Shown here: positions 42,457-55,189 of the stretch, piece after piece
Layout: each line of letters starts with the position of its first letter
Numbering within the stretch: the first letter of the stretch is position 1
Assembly: GCF_002104995.1 (NCBI RefSeq)
Contig: NW_024468253.1
Coordinates: 930,001-994,000 of the forward strand
DNA from: Linderina pennispora
Lineage: Eukaryota > Kickxellomycota > Kickxellomycetes > Kickxellales > Kickxellaceae
DNA length: 64,000 nt
Direction of reading: 5' to 3'
The notes under the pieces: generated by a model
Databases searched by the model: none
What the model saw: only the letters and a program-made list of their open reading frames with translations
What the model was told of the DNA's origin: nothing
Program-made: the position numbers and the translations under genes

Positions 42457-42911
42457 GCCATGGGTGACGACACTAGGCCATGTAGTGTCTCTGCTTACCG
42501 TGATTTCTCCCTTTTCTTGGTATTCTCCGGAATGTCCAGGATGAGGGAGGAATGGTGCTTATGTAGCCCGTTTTTCACATGAAACCGTGATTTACTTCGC
42601 CTGGCCGCACAGCTGGGGAAGGGGTATCCTCAAGATGTATGTATTTTTGGGCTGTGGCGGAGAACACAGTGCGCACATGCGTCGGGCCGCGAGCGGGGTG
42701 CATGATTTTAGCACAATTGCCAAGGAGCCCGGACAAACCTTCACCACTTTTCATCCCCCGATCGCTCGCTTGATTTCTCGTCGACACCTCCCGCACACAA
42801 CGTCACTCGTCAGAATCCCCCTCTAAAAGCTGTCAAAAAGCCTCAATAAATCAAGGCGCGTATCAGGTGGGCTATTTTCAACTGTGAATGCCACCTGCTC
42901 CAGCATGTCGA
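42457..42911. other. Spacer without a supported gene
   Basis: 3' flank of the Myb gene. Only short overlapping frames are present. An AATAAA at 42844-42849 could be a polyadenylation signal on the plus strand. Confidence 0.4.
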
Positions 42912-43316
42912 TTATTTGCACACTTCATTGACCAGGGTTTGTAGGCTTTGTAACAATGCGTTCGCATTCTCGGCAGGCTTTTCTAATGCCGCAGCCACGG
43001 CTGGGGCTACGTGAAGATATCTTGGTGCTAAAAAATCATCAGCCCTGGACTCTGCACCACCCCAGCTAATTTTTTGTAAAATCTCGCTGACGGCACGAAG
43101 GACATCAAGTGACAAGTCGGGGCAATCAAGTTTGTCTTGCCCTGTGTCGTCAGCGGCATGTCTGTTAATGCAGCAAATCCACAGGAGATAAGCGAACAGG
43201 CATGAGCGCACATTTTTGAGCCACTCTGGACAGCCCAATTTTCCACCATAATGGTAAGCTCCAGCGATCGTATAAAAGATTCCAGGGGAGGGAACCGCAG
43301 CCACTGTCTCCAGCAT
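42912..43316 (-). CDS. Uncharacterised small protein, possibly a gene fragment
   Basis: A 134-codon frame from MLETVAAVPSPGIFYTIAGA. It contains a hydrophobic helix with cysteines (VRSCLFAYLLWICCINRHAA) and an amphipathic tail (AAALEKPAENANALLQSLQT LVNEVCK). The residue mix looks protein-like and the frame has no rival on the other strand, but I recognise no family. The first codons overlap the promoter of the PAP2 gene, so the real start may be downstream. Confidence 0.35.
   Translation of the reverse strand: MLETVAAVPSPGIFYTIAGAYHYGGKLGCPEWLKNVRSCLFAYLLWICCINRHAADDTGQDKLDCPDLSLDVLRAVSEILQKISWGGAESRADDFLAPRYLHVAPAVAAALEKPAENANALLQSLQTLVNEVCK
43271..43277 (+). promoter_or_regulatory. TATA box of the PAP2 gene
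   Basis: TATAAAA about 115 bp before the first ATG of the phosphatase gene. Confidence 0.45.
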
Positions 43317-43386
43317 CCCTCGTCAACTACTTACACTGCACACCACTTTATACCGCTCCATCCTTATTTCCTTATTCCCTACAACG

Positions 43387-44090
43387 ATGCATTTACATAT
43401 TTATATCGCAACCGGAATACACGCTATTTCTACTGCCATGGACAATATGGGCGCTTTCAAGATGTTCGATAACACCATTGTTACCCTGGAATTCGATGTG
43501 CCTAGGCCAATCCTCGTTTTCTTCGACAAGGTAAGAATCATAAGCAACAGCACATGCCGTTTCCGGGTTCTTTTCAGGGTTCTAACAAGTATCAGCCTCC
43601 TTGTAGACACGCGAATGGACAGCCCTAGCACTCTCATTGCCCTCCTTTACTACCACAACGCAACCATGGTACATCTAGCGTTGGGTGCAGTCCTCTGCGC
43701 AATTCTCTCCAAGCTGCTAAAGCTCGTTATCCGCCAGAAGCGTCCAACTCGCTACAACCACGGCAAGAAATCCTACGGCATGCCATCGTCGCATTCGTCC
43801 GCAGTCATGTACTTCAGCACTGTGTTGTCACGGATGCTGCTCACAGAGTACTGCAACGGCCCACCATGCCTCGAGTATGTACTGTTGGCGAACTTTCATC
43901 AACCTGCTGGCACTTGGCGCTGCCCTGTCGCGTGTATTCATCGGGTACCACACGCTGTCACAGGTCGTCGCTGGCATCATGGTTCGGCATTATATTCGGC
44001 ACTGCATGGTGGACATACAGGCTCTCTGTTCTGCCGCACATCAGCGGCATGATGGGCATGGTCTCGCAGCAGCTAATCGCCTGCATCTAA
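43387..44090 (+). CDS. PAP2-family lipid phosphatase, dolichyldiphosphatase-like (frame-broken)
   Basis: Membrane phosphatase with all three PAP2 motifs: K-x6-RP (KLVIRQKRP), PSSHSSAVMYFS (PSxH-type) and SRVFIGYHTLSQVVAG (SRxxxxxH). An intron is likely: GTAAGA at 43531 to TTGTAG at ~43608, joining VFFDK to TREWTALALS. Two further frame changes follow, near 43635 and 43890. Hydrophobic segments include LALGAVLCAILSKLLKLVI and MVGIIFGTAWWTYRLSVLPH. The short length and HN-x-T-rich N-terminal region suggest dolichyldiphosphatase (Cax4/DOLPP1), which recycles dolichyl pyrophosphate at the ER, but other PAP2 members cannot be excluded. Start could be 43387 or 43438. Confidence 0.75.
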
Positions 44091-44296
44091 CTATAGATCT
44101 TCTTCCAATGTACTATTTCCTAAGTTATCAATGCATTTCATTTTTTAGCACAAAGAAAAATGGTACAAAAGTAAAGGTGTCGAAGAGCAGTAGGGGGAGA
44201 GGTGGAAGTGCCACGTGCGCGTGTGGATGTTAGAAACACAAAAGTAGAAGAAACAGGGCTGTGCGTGGGAGGAGTAAAGAGTGACGTGACGAGGAA

Positions 44297-47200
44297 TTAT
44301 CTTTGGTGAGTAGACGACTCGACCCATTTGCTCAGATCATAAAGCCGCTGCTCCAGCTCCTGGTTGTCCTTCAGATCAGCGCAGTCCCAGGCCATCGAGC
44401 CCTCGACGGCTTCGAAGCCATTCTGGAACTGCATCGCCGCCATCTGGTACAGGGGATACCCGAACGAGTTGCTATTGAACTCGCTTGGTGTGTTCACACG
44501 CGAGGCAGACGATCCCGTGCGGGTGCGGTGGAACGGGGACGACAGGGCGGCACCAAAACGACCCGACTGGGTGCCCCCTGGGTCACCTCCTCGGCCGCGA
44601 CCACATCCTGGACCACACCAAAGATGTCGTTAGTCTGTGCCTTGATGCTGCGCACTGCGCTGTGGATCTGCTGCTGCAGGGAAACATCCGACACATACGG
44701 GTACTTTGTGCGCTGGGCAACGCAGAGCTCGCGAAGCATTGCAGTAATCATGCGGAACTTTTGCATGTTGACCAACGGCTGCGCATTGTTGACGTGAGAC
44801 ACGGCGGCCGAATCGCACCGCAGGTTGCGCCGGTTCGACGTCGAGCCCGTGGACTGCCCATGGGCAACGCCATTACGTGAGCGCACAATCTGCGGGTGAT
44901 CGTCAGAGTACGTGGCATTGGCCTCATCGGCGTGGAGCAGGTCGGTCATGTGCACAGCGACGAACGGAACTACCGGGAGCGGGGTGGTGTTGGTAGTGGG
45001 GCGGCTCTGCTTGGAACCGGCACCCAGCCTTGCTGCTGTTGCCATTCGAAGCACTGCGCGCACGGCGCGACCGCAGATCGCCACCAAGATCAGCAAGGTT
45101 GGTTGACGAGCTGTTGGCGGTACCCTTGTAAAGACCGGCACCGCTGCCGCTTCCAGTTGACGCATGGCTTGGTCCCGCCACGGACTGCCCTTGTACGTGC
45201 CCGTAACCGGCACCGATGTGTGGGTAGTTGGTGTCACACCACCACCGTAGCCACCAGTAGCGCTGGGATCGGTGAACGCAAATGAAGCGGAGCGGATGCC
45301 AATTGCATACATGATGCAGGCGCAGTCCTGCTCAGTAAGCAGCGCAGTTCCGTCCTTGGCCGTCGTCGCAGAGTTTGGCTGGGCGCTTGACTTTTTGCGC
45401 GCGCCCTGCTTGCCCTCGTCGCTGTTGCTGCTACCAAAGAAGGCTGCCGTGAATAATATTGCCGAACGGCGAGCTGCTGCCCGACACATTGGGCGTGCCC
45501 ACGACGGCCGACGAGATTCCGCTGGCAGTGACAATGTGCGACGGTATACTAGCTGCCATGTCCTTGGAGCGCAGACCCTTGATCTGCTCGGAAACTGCAT
45601 CAAAAACGTCCTCGTCGGGACCAGAAGACCCGCTCAGAGCAGCACGGACCGACTCACGGTAGGTGCGGAAGTTCATGCGCGGCTGCACAATCTCGAGGAT
45701 TTTGGCGACAATATCCTTCATCAGCGGCGGGACCAGTGCCCACGTCTCATGAAGACGGCGCACAGCCGAGTTGTCGAGCGCAATGGCAATCTCAAATGCG
45801 CCGTAGTAGTTGCGCCGGGCCAGGCAGTGAAAGGCAATGTGGATCAGCTGCTTGACGATCAGAGCGCGGGCTGCGGTAGTAGGCTCTGACAGCACAGTAA
45901 GCACGGCCCAGTATGTCGCCTGGTTGAACCACGACATGGTTGCAGTCAGGTTCGGTACCGGGTTGACCGGGCCGGATATGCTGCCAGATTGGTGCGGGCC
46001 GGATCCCTCAGTCGACACCGAGCTGCGTGCCGTATTGGGAGTGGAGCCTTGCATAGTGTGCAGAATGGTTTCGAGGTTCCCGACACGACCCTTGAGCGAG
46101 AACTCGGTGGCACTGACGCGCATGAACAGGTCATGCTTCCAGCAAAGTGAGCTGCTCGGCGAACGTAGCCGGGTCGATGCTCACCAGGTTGATGCGGTAC
46201 GGGTTGCGGTTGGCGATTGAATAGTTTAGAAGCGTGCGACCCACAGGCGTTTGCGGCGTCGGGATCCCAGAGTTGGCCAGCGCCTCAATGACCAGAGACC
46301 CAAAGTCGTTGGCGTACATGTCTCCATTCGGAATACGCAGGCTGGGCTCAACGCCATCGCAAATCGACGACCAGTCCGAAGCAGGTCCCAGCGACGACAT
46401 GCTCGGTGCGCGTAGAAGTGCGGTTTGGCGCAGCATTGAATGCCCGCCCGCTATTTGAGCTACTGCTGGTGTCTAGAGAGCTGGCAGTGGACTTGTTGCT
46501 GCGATGATGGAACAGCGACATAAAGTACGACGTTGACCCTTTCTTGTTATGACGGCCGCCCTTTGTACCGGCACCATTGTCAGTAGCGGTGGTGCTTGTG
46601 CCAAGCGTCGGCAGCTGCTGCTGTTGTGAGGCAGAAGCATGCAGAGTGATGCTTTTCAGACTAGCAACCGACGACATCTTGCGCAGATGGCCCATGCCAA
46701 CATTAAGAGTGCTCGGGAAATCGCCAGCATCGTTGCGGCTGTAGGTAGAAACCATGTTTGCAGAAATAGGTGGCTGGCTGGTCCGGCTGCTGCACTGCAT
46801 CGACAGATCAAGTGCAGATCGGGTGCCCTCGGCAAGAGTGCCGTTGACCTCAGAGTTGCGCTCGCTAGTTGTTTGCGAGGTGAAGGCAGAGCCTGGAGTG
46901 GCAAACTGTGCTGGGGTACTGACCATGAACGGCGGGTTCTCGACAGCCAAAAGCTTGCCTGACGACAGCTTGTGCCGGATGCTGTTGACAAAGTCGGCGC
47001 GACCAGGCTGCTTCTGGATGTGGGAGAGGAACAGCAACAGCAGGCGTGTGAGACGATGGTGGAGACGGAAGTCGTGGGGATGGAACTTTATCCAGTTCTT
47101 GATGATGTTCATCACGCGCAGCTGCACGATTGCACCGTCCTTGCGTGCCAGAGGGGGGAGTTCTCGCGAGCAGGACGTTGAGGGAGACGAAGGCTTGCTG

Positions 47201-48663
47201 TCACGCACCGAATCAGCCTCCTGCGGCATGCGCGTCTTCCAGCCGTTGATGGTTAGGAACCTGCAGCCATCCTCCTCAAAACTGCTGTCATCACCGTCGT
47301 CATCACTGCCGTCGCCATACTGGCTGCTGCAAGGCGCAAAGCAGTTCAGGTAGCGGACAATCAGCAGCCGCATCACGTCGATAGGGTGAGCGAAGAAGCG
47401 GTAGGAGTTCAGGAAGTCTGTCAGCAGGTCCGAATCAACGTTGCCCTCGGGTGATGCAAGACGGTTAACGAGCAGCCGAAGCGACATCGACTTTATGCAG
47501 CGAGTGATTGTGCCTGACTCGGTTTTCATCGTCATTTCAATGAGCTGCGATCCGCTGGACGCAGGCTGCTGCTTACTGTTGGCTGCAGATCCGGACTGAT
47601 CGGCCGACATGTCCGAGACACTGCGGGTGAGCGTAGCTGTGCCCCTGGCCAGTGTGGACATTGATGACTGTGTCTTTAGAAGAGAGGGGGCAGCATGTCC
47701 GTTAGTAGTCCGCATGTGAGATGACACAGATCCCCTCCGCCTATCCTGCTGCTGTTGAGACTCAGCTAGCAAGGGAGCTGGAGGAGCAAGGCTGCTTGGT
47801 GAGTCGGCTCGTGTCGGTGGTGCTGTGTGGGCAGTCCGGCTGATATCGTGGAGTGCAGCTGAATCGGCCAAGTCTGCGGAAAAGTGCACATCATAGACGA
47901 TCTCGTCAGAACAATTGTCGTCATTAAGTGGCCACCACATTCCAGGACCAGTCGACTCATCCGCTGTGCCATTTTTAGTTTCCACTGGTGTCTGTGAAGC
48001 CAAGCCCTGAGACGCAACAATATTGGCGATCGCCGCATACCAGTCGGCAGTGTGCTCGTGTGGTGGTAGTGAGAAGCTGCGTCGCCGGATGTTTGATTTG
48101 TTCAGCATCGCTGTTGTCTCCGTGTCAACTGGCTGTATATCCATCATGTCGATAAACGCAGGGTTAAGCAGCTCGATCGCCCGACCACCGCGCTCGCAGG
48201 TGATGAGCAGCGGGCCAACCCGCCGAATACCGCCGTGAGGTCCTTGCTGGAGCAGCATAGAAAGGCACCGCGACTGCTTCTTGACTGCATTGGGGAACAA
48301 GTTGTTGCGGCACAGTGATGCCTCAGTCGCCTCATGCGAGCGTAGCCGCGGCGAGCTGTGGGCGGTGTGCGGCCGTGGTGGTACAGCAGTTACCGAGCCT
48401 GCTGTTGGCAGAGGCGGTGGCGTGTGTGTTGGAACTGGAACCGGAATCGGAACAGGGATGCAAACCGGTTCTAGATTTGCCCGGCAAGACCCGTGGTGGT
48501 GTGAGACGCCGCCGCAGCAACCAAAGGTCATGCTGATCTGCCGTGACGCGACATTTGAAGGGATGTACTCGGCCCCGATCTCATGGGCAAACTCCTCAGA
48601 TGCGCGACATTCGATAATTGGCAGTTCTATATTCAGGTAGGGACGGAGATACAGAATGTCCAT
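44297..48663 (-). CDS. Ras guanine nucleotide exchange factor, frame-broken
   Basis: About 1,450 residues from MDILYLRPYLNIELPIIECR. Residues ~125-240 may form a PH-like fold (HGGIRRVGPLLITCERGGRA ... TADWYAAIANIV). After a Ser-rich stretch, the RasGEF_N domain begins near residue 380 (SLRLLVNRLASPEGNVDSDL, LLTDFLNSYRFFAHPIDVMR, MNIIKNWIKFHPHDFR). The catalytic Cdc25-like part has YRINLVSIDPATFAEQLTLL, LFMRVSATEFSLKG, WFNQATYWAVLTVL, FHCLARRNYYGAFEIAIALD, VPFVAVHMTDLLHADEANAT and NMQKFRMITAMLRELCVAQR. It would load Ras or Rap/Bud1-type GTPases with GTP. Breaks near 46440, 46125 and 45440 are +1; one near 44580 in a G run is -1. Confidence 0.9.
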
Positions 48664-50744
48664 CGCGAATTAGCAGATATAGGGTAGAAAGTAACTCTGG
48701 ATATACGAGTATACTGGTACAAATAAGGTAGAGCAGGACAAAGGTGAGGTGGTAGAGATGCTGAAGATGTACGGCACAAAGCTCTGCAAGGAATAGAGAC
48801 GATCTAGTAAGGATGATCGCTAGAGGCAGAGCACGCTTTTAGAGGGACAAAAGTGGAAAATACAAACTGCGGCCGTTAAATAGAAGGACAAAGGAGCTTC
48901 AGTGTTCTTTATAGCAATGCCAGCATCCCAGGTGGCATAGAAAGGATGTGCCGGTAGCTGGGAGGGAGGATAAAAATAAGCAACGCCTGGTTGTTGGTGG
49001 ACAACAGGACAAGTCCGGGAAGCTGGCCGTGCTCGGGATGTAAATCGCAAACAGGAATTTCGATAATGTTGAAAAGAATCTTTGAGCTACATGCCACAAT
49101 TCGTATCGGCCAGCAAACAGAAGGGAGAGAAAGTATGGCGGGAAGGGCGAGGAGCCGTAGCCAGGCACGATTCACTGGCAAAATAAGGGAGGTACAATGT
49201 CGCTACCAGCAGCGTGCACGAGTCGATCAGCAGCTGAAAGAGACGCCATTTCCCACATGCTGGAGGCCATAAGAGGAGCACACGGAGTTGGAGGGAGGGG
49301 GACCAGGCATAATTAGCAAAGGCAATAAATCCAGACGCGACTGGCACGTTTGGTCATCGCCATTTAATAACCAGCCCGTTTATGTCGAGGCAAATGAGGC
49401 AAATGAATGATTCAGAACCAACAACAATGGCAGGCAATTGTGTGCAGACGATGGTTCTCGGAAATAGAATGCGAATCTGCAGAGCTGCTGCCACGACTTA
49501 ATTTGGAGTCAGACGGTATATCTGGCGCGGTATAGTCACCGACAGAAATGTGCGCACAGGCGTAGCAGCGGACAAAGCACGCAATGCTGGCTTGTGCTCG
49601 TCATCGGACATTTCGGTGCTTGCGAGTGATCGCAGACCGATTGACATCAGGGGCGAGCTTGTAGGGTATGCACACGAAAGTCATTGCAGTGAAGCGCCAA
49701 GCGCAGCCAAAAATATAATGCCAATCGGAAGTTTTTCAGCAAGAGGCAATGCTGATATTGGCAGGCATATCCAACAATCGCCTGGCACACTGTATATCGA
49801 GTGGGCAGTTCAGAAAATATGCAAACACCCATGCGTGTGGAGAAAGCCATGCATGGCATTGCAGACAGGCCTCCCTCCATTGTTCTGGTCGAATGTAGTA
49901 AAAAACGATGCACGCCAGTATTGCTCGTAATAGACCAGCCGGTATTGTACGGCTGGACGTGTGAAAAGACGCGCACTGTGGGCGGGAGGGTCGGCAAACA
50001 ACTGTGGAGGTGGCGGCAGAGCAAGTAAATTGCTGGGCGATAGTGGGGTTCATGTTTTAACAAGCGGCGCACATTAGAAAAATGCAGCCTTAATCGAGCC
50101 ATATGGAGGAGCGCAGCCGTTTGCGCAAGAAGGGCGAAAGAGACAATGCCCTCGTATCATATCCCCATGAAGAGGCACTGGACGCCCCACCACCGGACAC
50201 ATTTGGGCGTGTAGCCCAAACAGCGCATTAGAAACCGATGCGTGTCCGCAGTATGCAGATTCAGAACACAACAGCGACCAAGCCCGCGGGGATGGTAAAA
50301 TATGCATCGGCCAGAATAGGTGTGACATGATCGAAGAGGCAGGGGGATATGCGTGCAGATAGCCGCCAGCCAGCCAGCCAGCCAGCCAGCCAGCAAAGGA
50401 AAACAAAATACCCAACATCGCAAAAACACAGCAATGGTTACACAGAATGGAAAATGGTGTGATAAGGACCGATTGCGGCCACCCGGTAGCTACTTTTTTC
50501 TCAATCTCACGCCCGGACACACAAGTGCAACGCCAAACACTGTGAAGTGAGTGAGAGGTTCCCCTCCAAGAGGCGAAGCGGGAAACAGGAACACAAGTTG
50601 CCTGCGCTCATAGTGGAAACAGAGTAGACTGAAGGCTCCAAGATGCCGCCGGTTTCACTGCACAACCGATGCTCAGGATAATCGCGCAGAAACGCTGCCC
50701 ATGAGTGCGGTGCTGGATTCCGCAAGAAAAAGCAGCGAGACTGC
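48664..50744. other. 2-kb intergenic region
   Basis: Only short overlapping frames, none with family similarity. It includes the RasGEF 5' flank and a (CCAG)n microsatellite. Confidence 0.4.
50366..50393. repeat. (CCAG)7 microsatellite
   Basis: Seven perfect CCAG units. Confidence 0.9.
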
Positions 50745-53604
50745 CTATCTGAGAGCAAAGGAACCCACTTCAAAGGGCAGGACACGCTGGGCCGGCGCAA
50801 GGGAACAAACTGCATGTGTCTGCGCCAGGAGAGTAGCCAGAAACCGTGAAGGAGAAAAGAAGCGATACTTACCGCTGTTGTTTTTGTTGTGGTTGCTCCT
50901 GTCATTGTTGCTGGGATTGTCGTGTGCAGGGCGATGTGCCGGGATGTCCGTGTACGAGCGAGGCCGCATCGAAGGGCGATGACTATGGTGCTGGACCAGA
51001 GGCATGTGGTCGTCCACATCATCCGTGTCGCTCTCCACAAACGTCTCGCTGGTACCGTCATGGCGAAGCCTCGGGATGATCGTAAACCCATGCACCTCGC
51101 GGTCCTCATCCTCCTCATAGATGCCACGGGCACTGTCCACCAGGACGCTGGCGCGCAGAATCGGCGAGCCATCAAACACAAGCGTCGGGTGCCGTACGTA
51201 GCTGGTCTCGTCGCCACTCTGCGAGCTGCTGTCCCGACCCGCTGCAGCATCTGCATGGTAATCCCGCGAGCCGGCAGCCGGCTCCGTTGTTCCATAGCAA
51301 TGCAGCTTGTCGAATTCGGCAGTTGTGAGCTTCTGCAGCCTCTGCAGCTTTTGCTTTTGCTGATGGTGATGATGCTGCACATTGGAGGCATGATCCTTTT
51401 GCGCACTCAGCGCCCCATCGTCGCTGACGGCTGGCATGTAGCCGCCAAAAGCCTCGCGCATGGAAGCCATCGGGATGGCCCCAGGTCCGCCATCGTTGTC
51501 GTCGTCGTCGTAACTGTGCAGACTCTGCTGAAGGACTGGTGACTGGCGTGCAGATCACGGTTGAGTGAGCTGTCGATGTGGAGCTGTCAGGTGATGTGCT
51601 CTGCTGTGAGTCGCTGCGAGTGACGAACAGGTTGGTGCTGTCGGATCCTGCTGTCGATACCGACAATGTCGCGGTCATGGCCTCTGCGAGCTGTGGTAGT
51701 GACGGCAGTGCTTGCTGGGGCGGATTTGTCAGCAGTAGGGCGTGCCGGCGGTGAATGGGGATCCAGGTAATCGTCCAGCACGTCGTTGTCAGAATAGCAC
51801 TGCGCTGCGGTGTCGGGCAAGCGAGCAGTAGGGGTTGGCGCACGAGTAGTATTGGCAGGCGTAGTAGTCCCCAGGTGTGCCGAGGTGTGAAGTAAACACT
51901 GGTGCTGTGACTCCGACAGGCGCCTGCGTGTGCGCTGATGCCGTCGAAAAATGCAATGCAGAGACCGATGAGGATGGATCGTCGCTGCTTGAAGCGAAGG
52001 GTAGTGAAAGAGGAAACAGAGTTTGAAGCGTGGAGAGGTAGAGATGGTGTAGAAAAAGAAGCTGGAGAGGCAAAAAGGCTTCTCTCGCCGGCTGCTGGCT
52101 GAGGGGCGCTTTTGTCCGAAAATAGCGCCAGTCGGGCACCCACCCGCTTCATAAACTCTGGCTGTAGTACTCCGCTAGGAACCGCCCCAGATCCAGCGGA
52201 CGGCGGTGTCCTATTCGCTTGTGCATCCTCGCCCGCCCCATCCAGCACGCTGTGCTGCCCACAACCTAGCGCTGCTCGCAGTCGCTGTGGTACAAAGCTG
52301 TAGTCCTGCTACATTATCTTCGTGGAGGGACAGCCGCTGGGATGCTATGTGGTGTTGTCGGCAGCGGTACGTGCCAGGGGCGGACGATTGTTGCGGTGTC
52401 TTGCAAAGCCACTCGAGATTGTGGCCGTCTCGCTGACTGGCGGCACCGCCACCGACGCTAAATGCTCTACTTTTGGGCGCATCACCGGCGAATCGATCCG
52501 CCCACGGCCGCTGCCCTCCTGGTACGCTGTCGAACCGGGAATCGCACCGCTACCGCCGCTGCCGCACCAGCTGTCGCTGTGACTATCGTAACCAGAGCTG
52601 TGGCTCTGCGATGACGGTGCAGGTGACGGAGTCAGGTGCCGAATTTCGATCGACTTCCTCTGGCCATTTCCCGACCCATTCGATGTGTAGCCAGACAGCC
52701 TCCGGATGTTTTCCAAAAGGCCAGCGCCTGTTGACGAGGCCCTGCTGAGCAGCGGCGACGAGCGGCGGCTCATGAACAGCGAGGAGCCGCGAGCGCTCCC
52801 GCCGCCGCTCCCCACGGCATTGTCGGCACTATTCGCCGTGTCATTTGTTCTTGCCGCGGCATGTGCTCTTGGCTGGTGGACGGCGGTTGTATGCCAGGCC
52901 GTTGTTGGCAGGACAAGCAACGAGCGGCTGTGCTTGCGGGTGCCAGTCCGCGCGCCACGCACGGCGGTCACAGGGTCGTACACCGAAAGCACGCCGCCCT
53001 GGCCACGTCTTGCATTGTTTCCGTAAGCATACGCGTCGTTTTCTGGCAACCGCATCGACACCGGCGCACTAATGGTCGTCGCCAAGACGCTGCCACGGCG
53101 GATCCCCTGCATCCCGTCCTCGGCACCATTGCCCTGCGAGATCTGCTGCCATGCGACCGTCGGTGTGGCGATTGGCGAGGCGCCGGGCTGGTCGTCAAAC
53201 AAGTATTCCACCTCCTCCTGGTCGGCCTCTTCCTCGGAAAACGATGCGGACATGTGGCTCTGCAATAGCGCCATGGAGAAGCTGCCGTTGCGCTTATACT
53301 GCTGCGCCGTTTGCTGTGGCCTCCGGTGAGCCACACTGCCGGACCCGTCGCACGATCCGCGGGGCTGTGGGAACTCGTGCACAGCCTCGGACAGCTCAGG
53401 CGTGGCCATGGCCCAGCTCTCCCGCGCTGCCGCTGAACCGTGACGCACCTCGGCATAGCTGCCATCGCTTTCCACATGCGCCAGTGTGGCCATCCAGAGA
53501 TCCTGCGTAGCGTCATCTGCGGCCCGTTCTGACGCATACGGCTCAGATGCCATGCCGCTGTACTGGCTGGCTGACCGTGAATGTGCGCTGGTCTGTAGAG
53601 CCAT
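50745..53604 (-). CDS. Large Ser/Asn/His-rich disordered protein, unassigned, frame-broken
   Basis: Starting MALQTSAHSRSASQYSGMAS, several open segments join by consecutive +1 breaks into >850 residues: a Ser-rich N-terminal ~420 residues with EEEADQEEVEYLFDDQPGAS and SLFMSRRSSPLLSRASSTG; a middle part with QPEFMKRVGARLALFSDK and YSDNDVLDDYLDPHSPP; and an end with QHHHHQQKQKLQRLQKLTTA, VRHPTLVFDGSPILRASVLV and DDVDDHMPLVQHHSHRPSM. A GTAAGT at 50868-50873 after NKNNSG is a credible intron donor, but I could not place the acceptor or final exon. No domain is recognised. RRxS sites suggest kinase regulation. Confidence 0.55.
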
Positions 53605-55189
53605 AGGCACAAGTGTCAGATTATCGTGGTTGATGCTTGGTATCGGTTCATGAGAGGAGGTAATGGTCTTCAGCGGAATGGTGAGTGAAAGGGTTAGGGA
53701 CTGACCAGATAAGAAAAGGCGAGTACTATATAAATGCCAGGAATGAATGCGCGTTCCAGCTTCTTTTGTGTCTTGTGGATGATTCTGAGCGTACAGCCTG
53801 TTCTTCCAAATGATCTACGCTAACAAGTCGCCAATTAGTACCCACGATGCCTTTGCGTCAATAGCGTACTGGTCTGCTTGTACATGACAAGATGGTGTCA
53901 AAGTCTGCAAATCCTGCTCTCCTTACCTTTTAGAACGAGGACAGAGTATTTTTGAGCCAGAGCCTTTTTACCTATGTACAATAATGCACAACAGCAATAT
54001 GATAGCGGACAATAATATATGTAAACGATTCGGACTGGGAGAGGAAGAAAAGCGAAGAAAAAGGCTCAGCAGCACCGTTGAGGAGACAGTAGTTGTAGGA
54101 ATAAAAGGCTTTCCGCAACCTCCACTAGTTCATTATTTAGCAGCTGGGTCTTCAATAATTCCATCGCATTTGCACGAAGAAAAATAGGTGCCCAAACAAC
54201 CGAACGTTTTCATAACAGAGCGAGAGCGTTCCCCCGAATCCCCCCTTTTTGCAACGAGCTACTGCCACATATCCCCCTTCCTTCACACGGAATGAAATAT
54301 CCAATTTGCTCATGACCTTTGGCATTGCGGAAGACTTGATTTATTTGCATATAGCCCAAGTAGACACAATGGCGCTCTTGGTCTGGACCGATCAAACACT
54401 ATCAAAGACCGCACATGATCTGAGAAATGCCTTCCACGCGTGACCAAAATGCACTGGCACCCTTTGGCGCGTGCTGCTGTCTCGGGTAATGGCGCTGCTT
54501 TCGGCTGCGTTACTGCAACCAGCTCGCACAAATGCCACCGACATTGTCGACTAGCTCCCGGAAATACTCGATCACCCCTACTGTGGTTCCAGGACTGGCC
54601 ATTGTCGCTGCTGTCCACCTGTGCTCACAAAAACACGACACGTCTGGTTTCCAACGCCGGAAATTGGGGAGGATGGAACGGGGCATTGGTGGTCCATCGA
54701 GATTTATTTGGTGTTGTGAGGAAACCTGAAGCACATAGCAAAGACAGGAATCTGAAAAAACAAGAGCTCGCCCAAACAGAGGGAGAGCAGGGAGAGGGGG
54801 AGAGGGAGACAACTACAGTCCGAAGTTTAAAAGGGGGTGGATAGAAAAGGAGCAAAGCGCGGACAAGGCGTCCACGGGAGAAAAAGTACAGTGGGGGTGT
54901 GTTGGATGGGCTTAAATAATGAGAAGAGATGCACATAAAGCAGCAGAGAGACACGAGGTGGCCAGGCCTTGCCTCCAGCAGGCTGCTTAAGAGGACGCGG
55001 CCATGCAGAACGGTCTCCCAGATGCAGTACAAAAAAGGCTGCCATGCCATCGAAAAAGATCCAGCTCCTTTCGAATTCAGACAGGTGTTATACATTTTTG
55101 ATAGTGGGGGACGGGGAGGGTTGCAGTGCGGGACATGCCGGGAAAAGGGAGGCAAAGAACTAAATACTGCCGCCCATGCTGTTTTGTGT
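53605..55189. other. 1.6-kb intergenic region
   Basis: Promoter of the disordered-protein gene and 3' flank of the kinase gene. No frame with family similarity. A GGGGGAG/GA-rich stretch lies at 54780-54840. Confidence 0.4.
53727..53734 (-). promoter_or_regulatory. TATA box upstream of the disordered-protein gene
   Basis: TTTATATA on the minus strand, about 125 bp above the ATG at 53604. Confidence 0.4.
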
